Source of the DNA: Thalassospira tepidiphila MCCC 1A03514
GTDB taxonomy: Bacteria; Pseudomonadota; Alphaproteobacteria; Rhodospirillales; Thalassospiraceae
Assembly (NCBI RefSeq): GCF_001662875.1
Contig: NZ_JPVZ01000016.1
Coordinates: 1-32,626, forward strand
Length of the DNA: 32,626 nucleotides
Reading direction: 5' to 3'
The notes beneath the pieces were generated by a model that did no database searches, was not told the DNA's origin, and saw only the letters and a list, made by a program, of their open reading frames with translations. How positions within the stretch are numbered: the stretch's first letter is position 1; each line of letters starts with the position of its first letter. Positions 1 through 6,969 of the stretch are shown here, one piece after another. The position numbers and the translations under genes were made by a program.

Positions 1-59
1 ATTTTTCACCATTTGACGTCTTTTCATGGCTGATGTGCATCTTCGCATAAAAAGGGGGG

Positions 60-88
60 TTGACCGATCCCGTCTGGCCCATTAAAAC
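60..88 (+). promoter_or_regulatory. Probable sigma-70 promoter of tRNA-Lys
   Basis: TTGACC at 60-65 and TAAAAC at 83-88 are separated by 17 nt. This places transcription start a few bases before the tRNA 5' end at 107. The -35 is close to consensus and the -10 matches 4 of 6. Inferred by eye only. Confidence 0.5.
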
Positions 89-106
89 GCCGCTCACCAA
101 CGTTGA

Positions 107-182
107 GGGCCCGTAGCTCAGTTGGTAGAGCAACTGACTTTTAATCAGTTGGCCACAGGTTCGAATCCTGTCGGGCTCACCA
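107..182 (+). tRNA. tRNA-Lys (anticodon UUU)
   Basis: A complete 76-nt cloverleaf. The acceptor strand GGGCCCG (107-113) pairs with CGGGCTC (172-178) with one G-U pair. It has a D-arm with GTTGGTAG, an anticodon stem ACTGA/TCAGT around the 7-nt loop CTTTTAA with anticodon TTT, a T-arm with GGTTCGAATCC, and an encoded CCA at 180-182. It decodes AAA/AAG lysine codons. It is a single gene with its own promoter upstream and a strong terminator directly downstream, so it is probably monocistronic. Confidence 0.97.
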
Positions 183-186
183 ATTC

Positions 187-220
187 AAAACCCCTGGAAC
201 CCAGAAGTTCCGGGGGTTTT
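187..220 (+). terminator. Rho-independent terminator of tRNA-Lys
   Basis: A 14-bp stem (187-200 with 207-220, one G-U pair) closes a 6-nt loop (CCAGAA) and ends in TTTT. It begins 5 nt after the tRNA CCA end. The A-rich 5' arm could let it work in both directions. Confidence 0.85.
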
Positions 221-345
221 GCATATCCGGCTTTTGCCATCATATTTCCCATCGCAATTCCCGATCGATAACGCAAAGCCTGTCCCGCCCTGAATGACCT
301 GTCCGGGGCAGGGGATCAGCATGAAAATGTATTTTGGCCTGTTGG

Positions 346-362
346 TTGCGATTGCATCGCAA
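346..362. promoter_or_regulatory. Perfect inverted repeat, candidate iron-responsive operator
   Basis: TTGCGAT-TGC-ATCGCAA is a perfect 7-bp inverted repeat with a 3-nt centre, about 90 bp upstream of the exbB start. The TGCGA/TCGCA halves resemble the halves of alphaproteobacterial Fur-type boxes. The centre differs from the usual AATnATT core, so assignment to Fur rather than another dimeric regulator is inference. Confidence 0.45.
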
Positions 363-451
363 TTCTATTTCCTGTAAAGAATGCAAATCAGTTTCAAACG
401 CACCAGAGCAGGACGTCTGGTGGTGATCAATTTTGTGATCGGGAAAGTTAC

Positions 452-1333
452 ATGTCTGACCCTGTGAATTCATCAGCCGCATCTTCGGATGCGCAAACGC
501 CGCTTTCTTCCGATGGCGCACTCGTCCCGGTGGGGGCTGACTCTGCGACCGGAAATCTTAATGCGGACGGTTCTGTCATGGTGGACCCCAATACCGGGCT
601 TGCCATTGATGCGACGGCAACGACCCAGTCGAACGGTATGCTGGATGGCTTTGTTGGCCTTCCGGTGATTGAACAGGTCGACCGGGCTGGCGTGGTCGGT
701 TGGGTTCTGGCCGCGATGGCCCTGATCGGGCTTATGGTGTTTTTCTATAAGCTGGTCGGTTTCCTGCGCCGCGGTGTTTTTGCCGACGGCTTTGTAAAGG
801 ATGTCGAACGTCACCTGTCATCGGGTGACGAGCAGCAGGCGGCCGAAATTCTGGCAGGTCGTCGCCATCCGGCCGCGCGTATTGCCCTGTCGGGCATGAT
901 GCTTCCGGTAAGTTCGTCTGAGGAACGTGAAGCAGCATCGGATCTGATAGCATCGCGTGCGCGCAAGGAAATTGATGGTCTCAATGGTGGTCTGCGGATC
1001 ATGTCGGCCATTGCCGTGCTAAGCCCGCTCTTGGGCCTTCTGGGCACCGTTATGGGCATGATCGAGGCATTCCAGCGTATGGAAGGGGCAGGCAGCCGTA
1101 TTGATCCCTCTGTGCTGTCTGGCGGTATCTGGCTGGCACTTCTGACAACGGCAATCGGCCTTGTGGTCGCGATCCCGGCAACCGCGTTTCATATGTGGAT
1201 GCAGGGCGTGATTGGCCGTGCCGCCGCCACGATGGAAGATGTTTGTACGCTGGTGGTCAATCGCGGTGAACTGGCCCGCAAGACGCTTAGCCGCGCATCA
1301 AACGTTTCCGAACTGCGCCACGCCGCCGAATAA
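452..1333 (+). CDS. exbB: MotA/TolQ/ExbB proton channel family protein
   Basis: ExbB-like stator subunit of the inner-membrane motor that energises TonB using the proton gradient. Length is 293 aa. Residues 1-75 form a Ser/Ala/Asp-rich tail with no signal-peptide character. Membrane segments are near 81-104, 185-205 and 224-248, and a cytoplasmic domain of about 80 residues lies between the first two, as in the family. The hallmark motifs PLLGLLGTVMGM and LLTTAIGLVVAIPA are present. In the last segment the sequence is GGIWLALLTT: Leu228 occupies the position where ExbB/TolQ usually have a glutamate (E176 of E. coli ExbB, from memory). GGGAAAG upstream is the likely ribosome site. It is first gene of an exbB-exbD-exbD-tonB operon (23 nt to the next gene). 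Family membership is secure; the role in iron uptake is inferred from the neighbours. Confidence 0.9.
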   Translation: MSDPVNSSAASSDAQTPLSSDGALVPVGADSATGNLNADGSVMVDPNTGLAIDATATTQSNGMLDGFVGLPVIEQVDRAGVVGWVLAAMALIGLMVFFYKLVGFLRRGVFADGFVKDVERHLSSGDEQQAAEILAGRRHPAARIALSGMMLPVSSSEEREAASDLIASRARKEIDGLNGGLRIMSAIAVLSPLLGLLGTVMGMIEAFQRMEGAGSRIDPSVLSGGIWLALLTTAIGLVVAIPATAFHMWMQGVIGRAAATMEDVCTLVVNRGELARKTLSRASNVSELRHAAE

Positions 1334-1356
1334 AACCCGTTTCCGAAAGTCGCCCC

Positions 1357-1746
1357 ATGCAGCTGCGCGAACGCAACAGCGGTTCTACACCGATGATCGG
1401 TCTGACCCCGCTGATTGATGTTGTCTTTATCCTGCTGATCTTCTTCATGCTGGCTTCAAGCTTCCTTGACTGGAAGGGCTTTGAGATGTCGGTCAGCATC
1501 ACCGATGGTCGCGCCACCAGCCAAAGCGATACCCGACCGGTCACGGTCGAAGTCGATGTGAATGGTGGCCTGTCGATCAATGGCAATGCAATTGCGCTGT
1601 CCAATCTGGCACCGACGCTTTTGCGCGATCATGACGGATCGCCGGTGCGCCTACGGCCGATCAACGGTGCCAATCTGCAGCGACTGGTCGAAGTCATGGA
1701 TACGCTGGGCCGCGGCGGTGTTACGGATGTGGAGTTCATCGAATGA
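1357..1746 (+). CDS. exbD: ExbD/TolR biopolymer transport protein, first copy
   Basis: A 129-aa ExbD-type rotor/plug subunit: short cytoplasmic N-terminus, one membrane segment (about 15-36, PLIDVVFILLIFFMLASSF) and a periplasmic domain. Asp21 sits at the position of the proton-carrying aspartate of ExbD (Asp25 in E. coli), so this copy should be motor-competent. The stop codon overlaps the start of the second exbD (ATGA, 1743-1746), which implies translational coupling and roughly equal production of the two paralogs. Length is normal for the family. Confidence 0.92.
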   Translation: MQLRERNSGSTPMIGLTPLIDVVFILLIFFMLASSFLDWKGFEMSVSITDGRATSQSDTRPVTVEVDVNGGLSINGNAIALSNLAPTLLRDHDGSPVRLRPINGANLQRLVEVMDTLGRGGVTDVEFIE

Positions 1747-2150
1747 AACGCCGCATCCAGATTGCCGAGGACGGACCGGTTCAGGAACCGATGCTGCCTT
1801 TGATCAACATCGTCTTCCTGCTTTTGATCTTTTTCATGATCGCCGGAAGCCTGCAAAAACTCGGTCCCTTTGAAGTTGACCCGCCCGCAAGCCAAACGGC
1901 CGAAGGCCAGCCGGAAGACACCATTGTTCTGTGGTTTGGCAGCAATGGCGAAATCGGGATTGATGATCTGACGGGTGGGCTTGATCGCCTGTCGTCAATG
2001 CTGCCAGCCGACTATATCGGCCGTCCGGTTGAAATCCGGGCCGACCGCGAAGTCGAAGGGGCCAAGGTCGTGACCCTTCTGGCGCGCCTTCAGGAACTTG
2101 GCATCGAAAAGGTTCAATTGATGACGGCCATGCAGCCGGGGCAGGAATAG
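1743..2150 (+). CDS. ExbD/TolR family protein, second copy with Asp-to-Asn in the membrane helix
   Basis: A 135-aa ExbD paralog with the same layout: short N-terminus, membrane helix at about 16-38, and a periplasmic domain ending near residue 130. The helix reads [17 protein letters not shown]: codon AAC at 1806-1808 gives Asn22 where the first copy and the family have the essential aspartate. The rest of the helix is well conserved, so this looks like a kept subunit rather than a decaying gene. The gene overlaps the first exbD by 4 nt and ends 1 nt before tonB. Inference: it may form a heterodimer with ExbD copy 1, giving a motor with one protonatable Asp per dimer. Confidence 0.9.
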   Translation: MKRRIQIAEDGPVQEPMLPLINIVFLLLIFFMIAGSLQKLGPFEVDPPASQTAEGQPEDTIVLWFGSNGEIGIDDLTGGLDRLSSMLPADYIGRPVEIRADREVEGAKVVTLLARLQELGIEKVQLMTAMQPGQE

Positions 2151-2151
2151 C

Positions 2152-3114
2152 ATGTCCAAACGCGTTGATCTTTTGATTGCGACCGGGCTGACCGGTCTTG
2201 TCCTGACTGGCGGGATCGTGCTTGCCATGCCCGACCCGCAGCCATCGGGCTGGGGCGGGGCAGGGGCCGTACAAAGCATCAGCATTTCGTTGGGTGCCGG
2301 GCAGGCCGAAACCGGCGAGGCCGAGACAGACACCCAAAGTGCCGACGCGGTCGACAGCATGGCCGCCGAAGTGCCCGAAGAAATTGTCGAACCGGATCCG
2401 GAACAGGAAGCCCAGCCTGAACCGATCCCAGAGGAAGTGGTCGAGACGGAGCCAGAGCCTGAACCGGAAGTTCTTCCGGAACCAGAGCCGGAAGTTGTCG
2501 AGCAACAGCCAGAACCCATTCCGGAACCAGAACCGGTCATCGAACAAGTTACCGAACCGGAGCCTGAACCAGAACCCGAGCCGGTTGTCGAACACCAACT
2601 GGCAGAGGTCCTGCCGGTGCGCATGAAGCCCAAACCACCCGTGGAGCAGGCAGAGGCCCCGCAACCGACCAAGGCGCCAGAGCCGGTCGAAAAAGCCGCC
2701 CAGCCAACGCCACAGCCCTCTGGGCGGACCAACTCGGTTAAGTCAGAGGGCACGACGGGTGAAACCACCCAAAGTCAGGCCGCCAGTTCATCGGCTGGTA
2801 GCGGTGGTGGTGCGGCAAGCCATGCCAAGATGGTGGATTATCAGGCATCGGTTCTTCAAACGCTGGCGCGCTACCGCGAATATCCCGAACGCGCCATGCG
2901 CCGACGGATCGAGGGCGAAAACCGTATTCGTCTTGTCATTGCGCGCGATGGCACGGTGCTTGAGGCCAGCATGGTCAGTTCAAGCGGATCAAGCATCCTT
3001 GATCGCGAAACCGAACGCCTGATCGAACGGGTGCGGAAATTCCCGCCATTCCCCGACGAGATGACCGAACAACAAGTCGTCTGGACCGTGCCGGTCGCCT
3101 ATCAGCTTCATTAG
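2152..3114 (+). CDS. tonB: TonB energy-transducing protein
   Basis: A 320-aa TonB. It has a single N-terminal membrane anchor (about 7-26), then a long Glu/Pro-rich spacer with PEPEP-type repeats (about 78-150) and a Thr/Ser/Gln-rich part that spans the periplasm. A C-terminal TonB domain (about 226-320, beginning near [18 protein letters not shown] and ending PVAYQLH) would contact the TonB box of outer-membrane receptors. The spacer is longer than in E. coli TonB. The anchor [19 protein letters not shown] lacks the Ser/His pair seen in E. coli TonB (Ser16/His20). Last gene of the operon, followed by a strong terminator. Confidence 0.93.
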   Translation: MSKRVDLLIATGLTGLVLTGGIVLAMPDPQPSGWGGAGAVQSISISLGAGQAETGEAETDTQSADAVDSMAAEVPEEIVEPDPEQEAQPEPIPEEVVETEPEPEPEVLPEPEPEVVEQQPEPIPEPEPVIEQVTEPEPEPEPEPVVEHQLAEVLPVRMKPKPPVEQAEAPQPTKAPEPVEKAAQPTPQPSGRTNSVKSEGTTGETTQSQAASSSAGSGGGAASHAKMVDYQASVLQTLARYREYPERAMRRRIEGENRIRLVIARDGTVLEASMVSSSGSSILDRETERLIERVRKFPPFPDEMTEQQVVWTVPVAYQLH

Positions 3115-3120
3115 AATGAC

Positions 3121-3153
3121 AAACGCCAGCCCATGAAGGCTGGCGTTTTTGTT
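3121..3153 (+). terminator. Rho-independent terminator after tonB
   Basis: A perfect 11-bp stem (3121-3131 with 3138-3148), loop CATGAA, then a T tract. It lies 7 nt after the tonB stop and separates this operon from the convergent receptor operon. Confidence 0.9.
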
Positions 3154-3165
3154 TGTGCCGGGCGT

Positions 3166-3468
3166 TTAGGGGGCAGGCGTCTCGCCATCTTCCCAGTGAT
3201 AATCAAGTGGTGCCTCGCGCCAGGCGAATTTGTCGAGATGGACGATAATCACACCCTTCATGCTCTCGATACCCTCGGGCTTGTGTGACTGCCCGTCAAA
3301 GGTTAGGCGATCCTCATGGGCGGTAATGACGCACGGCCCCATGGGAAATGCCACATTACCGGTGGTTTCGCCCAGATCGACTTCGACCTTGTGGGCGAAA
3401 TGCTTGCACAGCTGGACAAGATACTTGGCGGCCTTATCGGTTTTGACCGATCCCTTTGTGGTAAACAT
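3166..3468 (-). CDS. DUF2218 family protein
   Basis: A small 100-aa protein that I recognise as DUF2218: motifs KYLVQLCKHFAHKV near the start and a central F.M..C.I...ED.L.F pattern. It has no signal peptide and is predicted cytoplasmic. Biochemical function is unknown; members are often encoded with siderophore or iron uptake genes, and the protein is rich in His, Cys and acidic residues. It is last gene of the minus-strand receptor operon, 40 nt after the binding-protein gene, with GAGAG as likely ribosome site. A role in handling the imported iron compound is inference. Confidence 0.8.
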   Translation of the reverse strand: MFTTKGSVKTDKAAKYLVQLCKHFAHKVEVDLGETTGNVAFPMGPCVITAHEDRLTFDGQSHKPEGIESMKGVIIVHLDKFAWREAPLDYHWEDGETPAP

Positions 3469-3508
3469 CTGGCGATCTCTCTGTTTGTGGTTGCGGGGTT
3501 GGATCGGT

Positions 3509-4654
3509 CTATTGCGACGGGGCGTCCTTCAGGCCGATCCAGTAGACACCGTTCAGATCAACCGCCTGAAAGCGCTCAAAGAACGTTGCCAGTTCGGCGT
3601 TTGGATCAAGGTCGGCATAGATGTCGGGATGCAGCCACTTTGCCATCGCCTGCAGGGCAAACACATTGATCGGGTTGTTATAAATGTGATGCCAGACGGA
3701 ATAGACCTTCCTGTTTTTAACAGCACTCAGAAGCGGCAGGCCGGTCCGTTCCATACTGCGTGCCAAAGACGCACGTGCCTGATCGGCATTTGTCTTTGCA
3801 CCCAGAACAATGCGACGTGCATTTGTTTCCGCATCCAGCCCGGACGATCCGATGGCCGTGGTGATATAGACGTCCGGGTCGGTGAAGATCACCTGTTCGA
3901 CCGATATCTGGCTGATTACGCCGGGGATGGTATCGGCAAAGATGTTTTCGCCACCGGCCAGGGTAACGAACTTGCCGATCATCTCGTTACCCATCGCTTC
4001 GCAGCAGTTCTCGGCAAGGCCGACACGGCTTTCAAGGAAAACACTGGGTTTTTCGCTTATCTCTGCGGCGCGTGAGGTGACCTTTTGAAGGTTCTCCTCA
4101 TAGAACTTCACAAAGGCTTCTGCCTGTTCTTCCTTGCCCATCAGCTTGCCCAGAAGACGGATGCTTTTGGGTGTGTTTTCAAACGGCTTGGCCCGAAAAT
4201 CGATCATCACCACCGGGATGTCGGCCGCCCCCATGACTGACAGAACTTCGTGGCTGGTGGAACCCGGCCCATGGCCGCCCGACATGCCAAAAATTGCCAC
4301 GTCGGGTTCGACTGTCACGGCCTTTTCAACAGAAAACGTTTCTTCGTTCTGACGACCAACGAGCGGGATATCATCAATTTCGGGGAACTTTTCGCGATAT
4401 TGTGCAAAGGATGCCGGATCAAGCGATTTGAAGTCGCCCATCATTCCGGCAATCCAGCGCACCGGATTTTCCGGATCGAGAATACCGATGGACGGCAAGA
4501 AACGCCCTTCGCCAAGGATCATGTGTTTGACCGGCACCTCGACGGTGACTTCACGTCCGGCAATATCAGTCAGTGTGACCGTTTCACCAGCGGACGCGTT
4601 TGCACCCCAGATCAGTGTCGCCGCAGCAAAGGCAAGAAGATTGCGAATTTTCAT
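3509..4654 (-). CDS. Periplasmic iron-compound binding protein of an ABC transporter
   Basis: A 381-aa solute-binding protein of the helical-backbone (cluster A-II, PF01497) type used for ferric siderophores, haem and cobalamin. It has a signal peptide MKIRNLLAFAAATLIWGANASA, then VTLTDIAGREVTVEVPVKHMIL, the usual beta-strand opening of the family. VEKAVTVEPDVAIFG and SVEQVIFTDPDVYI are the conserved 'located in PD' strands of the two lobes. It is longer than FhuD/FepB-type proteins. The AGGA ribosome site lies inside a short hairpin (4656-4669) just before the ATG. No permease or ATPase is encoded in the window, so the importer must be completed elsewhere. Second gene of the receptor operon. 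Confidence 0.87.
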   Translation of the reverse strand: MKIRNLLAFAAATLIWGANASAGETVTLTDIAGREVTVEVPVKHMILGEGRFLPSIGILDPENPVRWIAGMMGDFKSLDPASFAQYREKFPEIDDIPLVGRQNEETFSVEKAVTVEPDVAIFGMSGGHGPGSTSHEVLSVMGAADIPVVMIDFRAKPFENTPKSIRLLGKLMGKEEQAEAFVKFYEENLQKVTSRAAEISEKPSVFLESRVGLAENCCEAMGNEMIGKFVTLAGGENIFADTIPGVISQISVEQVIFTDPDVYITTAIGSSGLDAETNARRIVLGAKTNADQARASLARSMERTGLPLLSAVKNRKVYSVWHHIYNNPINVFALQAMAKWLHPDIYADLDPNAELATFFERFQAVDLNGVYWIGLKDAPSQ

Positions 4655-4704
4655 GTCAGGTTATCCTGAAGGTTTGTCTTTTCGTGCATTTCAAACGCCA
4701 AAAC

Positions 4705-4727
4705 GGGCAGCACCTGATGTGCTACCC
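4705..4727 (-). promoter_or_regulatory. Intra-operon stem-loop, possible attenuator between receptor and binding-protein genes
   Basis: On the minus strand GGGTAGCAC-ATCAG-GTGCTGCCC forms a 9-bp stem with a U-G pair, followed by GTTTTGG. On the plus strand the same position would be a C-A mismatch, so the structure fits minus-strand RNA. The T tract is short, so partial termination or mRNA stabilisation is more likely than full termination. Confidence 0.5.
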
Positions 4728-4757
4728 ATTTCGGTTTGATGTGTGTTTCTTCGCGTC

Positions 4758-6770
4758 CTAGAAATCGACCTTCGCCGAGATCAGGAAAGTGCGTCCGGGT
4801 TCGTGGAACGGTTCGCTGATGCGCGTGCTGTCATAACCGGTTGTTGCGCGATCGATGTAATCGCGATCAAGGATGTTCAGCGCATCCACACGCAGGGTAA
4901 CTGCATCGTTCAACACTCCGGGGACCCATTCGGCATAGAGGTTGGCAACGAAGTAGCTATCGAGTTTTTCGTTGCCACGTTCTTCCGGACTGTCATCGGA
5001 AAGAGCGAATTCCGCATTGCCGCCAACGCGCAGCCCATAGCTATCAAAGCTATGACCAGCATCGAAGTTGAACATGTCACCCATGATGACGCCCTGATAG
5101 GAGGCCTCGGTGCTCAGTGGGACGCCGCCGTCGGTTTTGACGTTGGTGTGGGAATAGGTCAGGCGCGCAAACCCCGGACCATAGGAATACATGGCAGACA
5201 GATTGACACCACGGGTATCGAGATCGACGGTTGAGTTACGCGTTGCACTCGACAGATCGTGGGATTCATCGATCAGGTTGTAGAAAAGGTTTCCATCCAG
5301 CGTCCAGTCATCAAGCGCAAGGCGCGAACCGACCTTTGCGTTATAGGACCGCGAAGGGGCAAAACCGTCATAATTCCAGTTGCCACTGAATTCATAAATT
5401 GCCGATTCACCAAGCGGTAGGCCACCAAAGGTCGTACCGGCACCACCATAGACCATCAGCTGTTCGGTCAGGTCATATTCGGTGTTGGCATTGCCGCTTA
5501 GTCCGAATTCGGAAAAGTCTTCACCGGTCAGGCCTTCGAACCATTGCTGATCTGCACGGCCGCCGAACGACACACGCCACTGATCGGTCAGGGACAGGCG
5601 GGCTTGCGAGAATGCGCCAATATCGGTCGAGGTTTCCGAATAGCTACCGTTGCGCGGGGATCGATTGTGATATCCGGTTGCCTCATCGCGATAGAAATCA
5701 ATCCCGGCGGTGATGACACCATTATCGACTTCAAAATTGTTGGCAGCCTTGCCGTTGATGGACTGGATATCGGATTTGACGTGATAGAAGTTTGCACCAC
5801 CCTGAAGGGCCGGAATGTTCAGAACCGTGCGGCTATAGGCCAGACTGAATTCCGGATCGAACTGGCCAGACGGCATTTCATCGACATAGCTCACCCCAAC
5901 CGACGTATCGCGATAGGACAGCCATTGGGGCGCTGCGCCGTTGGCCAGAACCGCATAGTTCGGGCGGGACGGGCGGACACCTTCATCTTCAAGATGGCTG
6001 GCGAACGCTTCGAAACGGCCACCGTCATTGCCGGTAAAGGCAAACTTGCCCAGTCCGCTTTCGCTGCCATCGGCGGTGCCAATCGCCTCATCACCGTCGC
6101 CGTCTTTGTAATTGCCCTGATTGCTGTTTTTGAGATACGCCAGCGCTTCAAACCCGTCTGACTGTCCGGCAACGGTCAGCCATTCGGCAAAGCCCTTGGT
6201 GTTTGAATTATACTGCAACTTGCCCCAGCCACCGAACGTGTCACCGGCCTCAAGGACGTCCCGGGCATCTCGGGTTTCGTAGGACATTGACCCACCCAAG
6301 GCATGTGGCCCGGCATCCGCCGGGGCGACACCGGATTCAACATTAACGGATTTCAGCATCGCCGGATCAATGATCGCTGTTCCGATATGGTGGAAACTTG
6401 AATCTACCTGACGGGCGCCATCAACCTGAACGTTGAGCTTGGTATTCTCGATACCCTGCACATAGACCTTCTGAACGATGGCGGTCGGCCCGCCGACTTC
6501 AACCGACGCGTCCGATGAAAAGACATCCTTCATGGTCTGCGGATTTTTACGATCCAGTTCTTCCTGGCCAATCGAAACGCCCCCCGGAAGGCCCTGTGCC
6601 GATTTGGCCGATGCGGTGACTTCGAGGGGCTTGGTCACGGTTTCATCATTGTTGGCCTCTTGCGCAAAGGTGATTGATGGCAAAACTGCAAGCGAAAAAC
6701 CGGCAAGAACGGTTGTGCGCAAAAGGGCGCTGATCCGGGGCGATGAGGCTGGCGAGGGTGACTGTGGCAT
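4758..6770 (-). CDS. TonB-dependent outer-membrane receptor (iron/haem type)
   Basis: About 670 aa. A signal peptide ends near ITFA|QE, a TonB-box-like stretch ETVTKPLEVTASA follows, then the plug domain (about 50-165) and a 22-strand type barrel ending in Phe (SAKVDF). The plug contains VQVDGARQ, HHIG, IDPAMLKSVNVESG and ALGGSMSYETRDARD. These resemble haem/haemoglobin receptor plugs (HmuR/TbpA-like) more than siderophore receptor plugs, but I do not see a clear FRAP/NPNL haem signature. Start choice: AGGGA lies 6 nt before ATG at 6770; ATG at 6776 is also possible, while the longer open frame to 7043 has no support and would run through the control region. First gene of an operon with the binding protein and DUF2218, divergent from an AraC-type activator. 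Likely iron-regulated. Confidence 0.9.
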   Translation of the reverse strand: MPQSPSPASSPRISALLRTTVLAGFSLAVLPSITFAQEANNDETVTKPLEVTASAKSAQGLPGGVSIGQEELDRKNPQTMKDVFSSDASVEVGGPTAIVQKVYVQGIENTKLNVQVDGARQVDSSFHHIGTAIIDPAMLKSVNVESGVAPADAGPHALGGSMSYETRDARDVLEAGDTFGGWGKLQYNSNTKGFAEWLTVAGQSDGFEALAYLKNSNQGNYKDGDGDEAIGTADGSESGLGKFAFTGNDGGRFEAFASHLEDEGVRPSRPNYAVLANGAAPQWLSYRDTSVGVSYVDEMPSGQFDPEFSLAYSRTVLNIPALQGGANFYHVKSDIQSINGKAANNFEVDNGVITAGIDFYRDEATGYHNRSPRNGSYSETSTDIGAFSQARLSLTDQWRVSFGGRADQQWFEGLTGEDFSEFGLSGNANTEYDLTEQLMVYGGAGTTFGGLPLGESAIYEFSGNWNYDGFAPSRSYNAKVGSRLALDDWTLDGNLFYNLIDESHDLSSATRNSTVDLDTRGVNLSAMYSYGPGFARLTYSHTNVKTDGGVPLSTEASYQGVIMGDMFNFDAGHSFDSYGLRVGGNAEFALSDDSPEERGNEKLDSYFVANLYAEWVPGVLNDAVTLRVDALNILDRDYIDRATTGYDSTRISEPFHEPGRTFLISAKVDF

Positions 6771-6794
6771 GTTCATTCCCTGAGAAATATAATT

Positions 6795-6828
6795 GCAAAT
6801 GCGAATGATTGTGAATATTATTTTCGCA
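6795..6828. promoter_or_regulatory. Fur-like operator upstream of the TonB receptor
   Basis: GCAAATGCGAATGATTGTG (6795-6813) matches the classical 19-bp Fur box at 12 of 19 positions by eye. TGCGAA (6800-6805) and TTCGCA (6823-6828) form a wider inverted repeat. It lies immediately upstream of the receptor start, where a repressor would block transcription. Confidence 0.5.
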
Positions 6829-6849
6829 GGCGGGGATGCAACAGGAATG

Positions 6850-6908
6850 ATGTTTGTCAAATCGCCGAACATGTTTGCGAAATCGTCAGCATGTCTTTGC
6901 AAAGGCCG
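6850..6908. repeat. Three phased direct repeats, candidate AraC/PchR-type binding sites
   Basis: ATGTTTGTCAAATCG starts at 6850, ATGTTTGCGAAATCG at 6871, and a weaker ATGTCTTTGCAAAGG at 6891. The 20-21 bp spacing equals two helical turns, as expected for an AraC-family activator binding one DNA face. They sit between the receptor promoter and the regulator start. Confidence 0.5.
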
Positions 6909-6969
6909 TTCGGCGCCGATTGCATGTTCAAAGATGCTTTGTGACTTCAAAATGATGCAGGAGAGGTTT

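Noticed and set aside
1834..2768. Long antisense frames opposite exbD2 and tonB
   Set aside because: Low-complexity Phe/Arg/Gly or Ser/Gly repeats are created by the Pro/Glu repeat codons of tonB read backwards.
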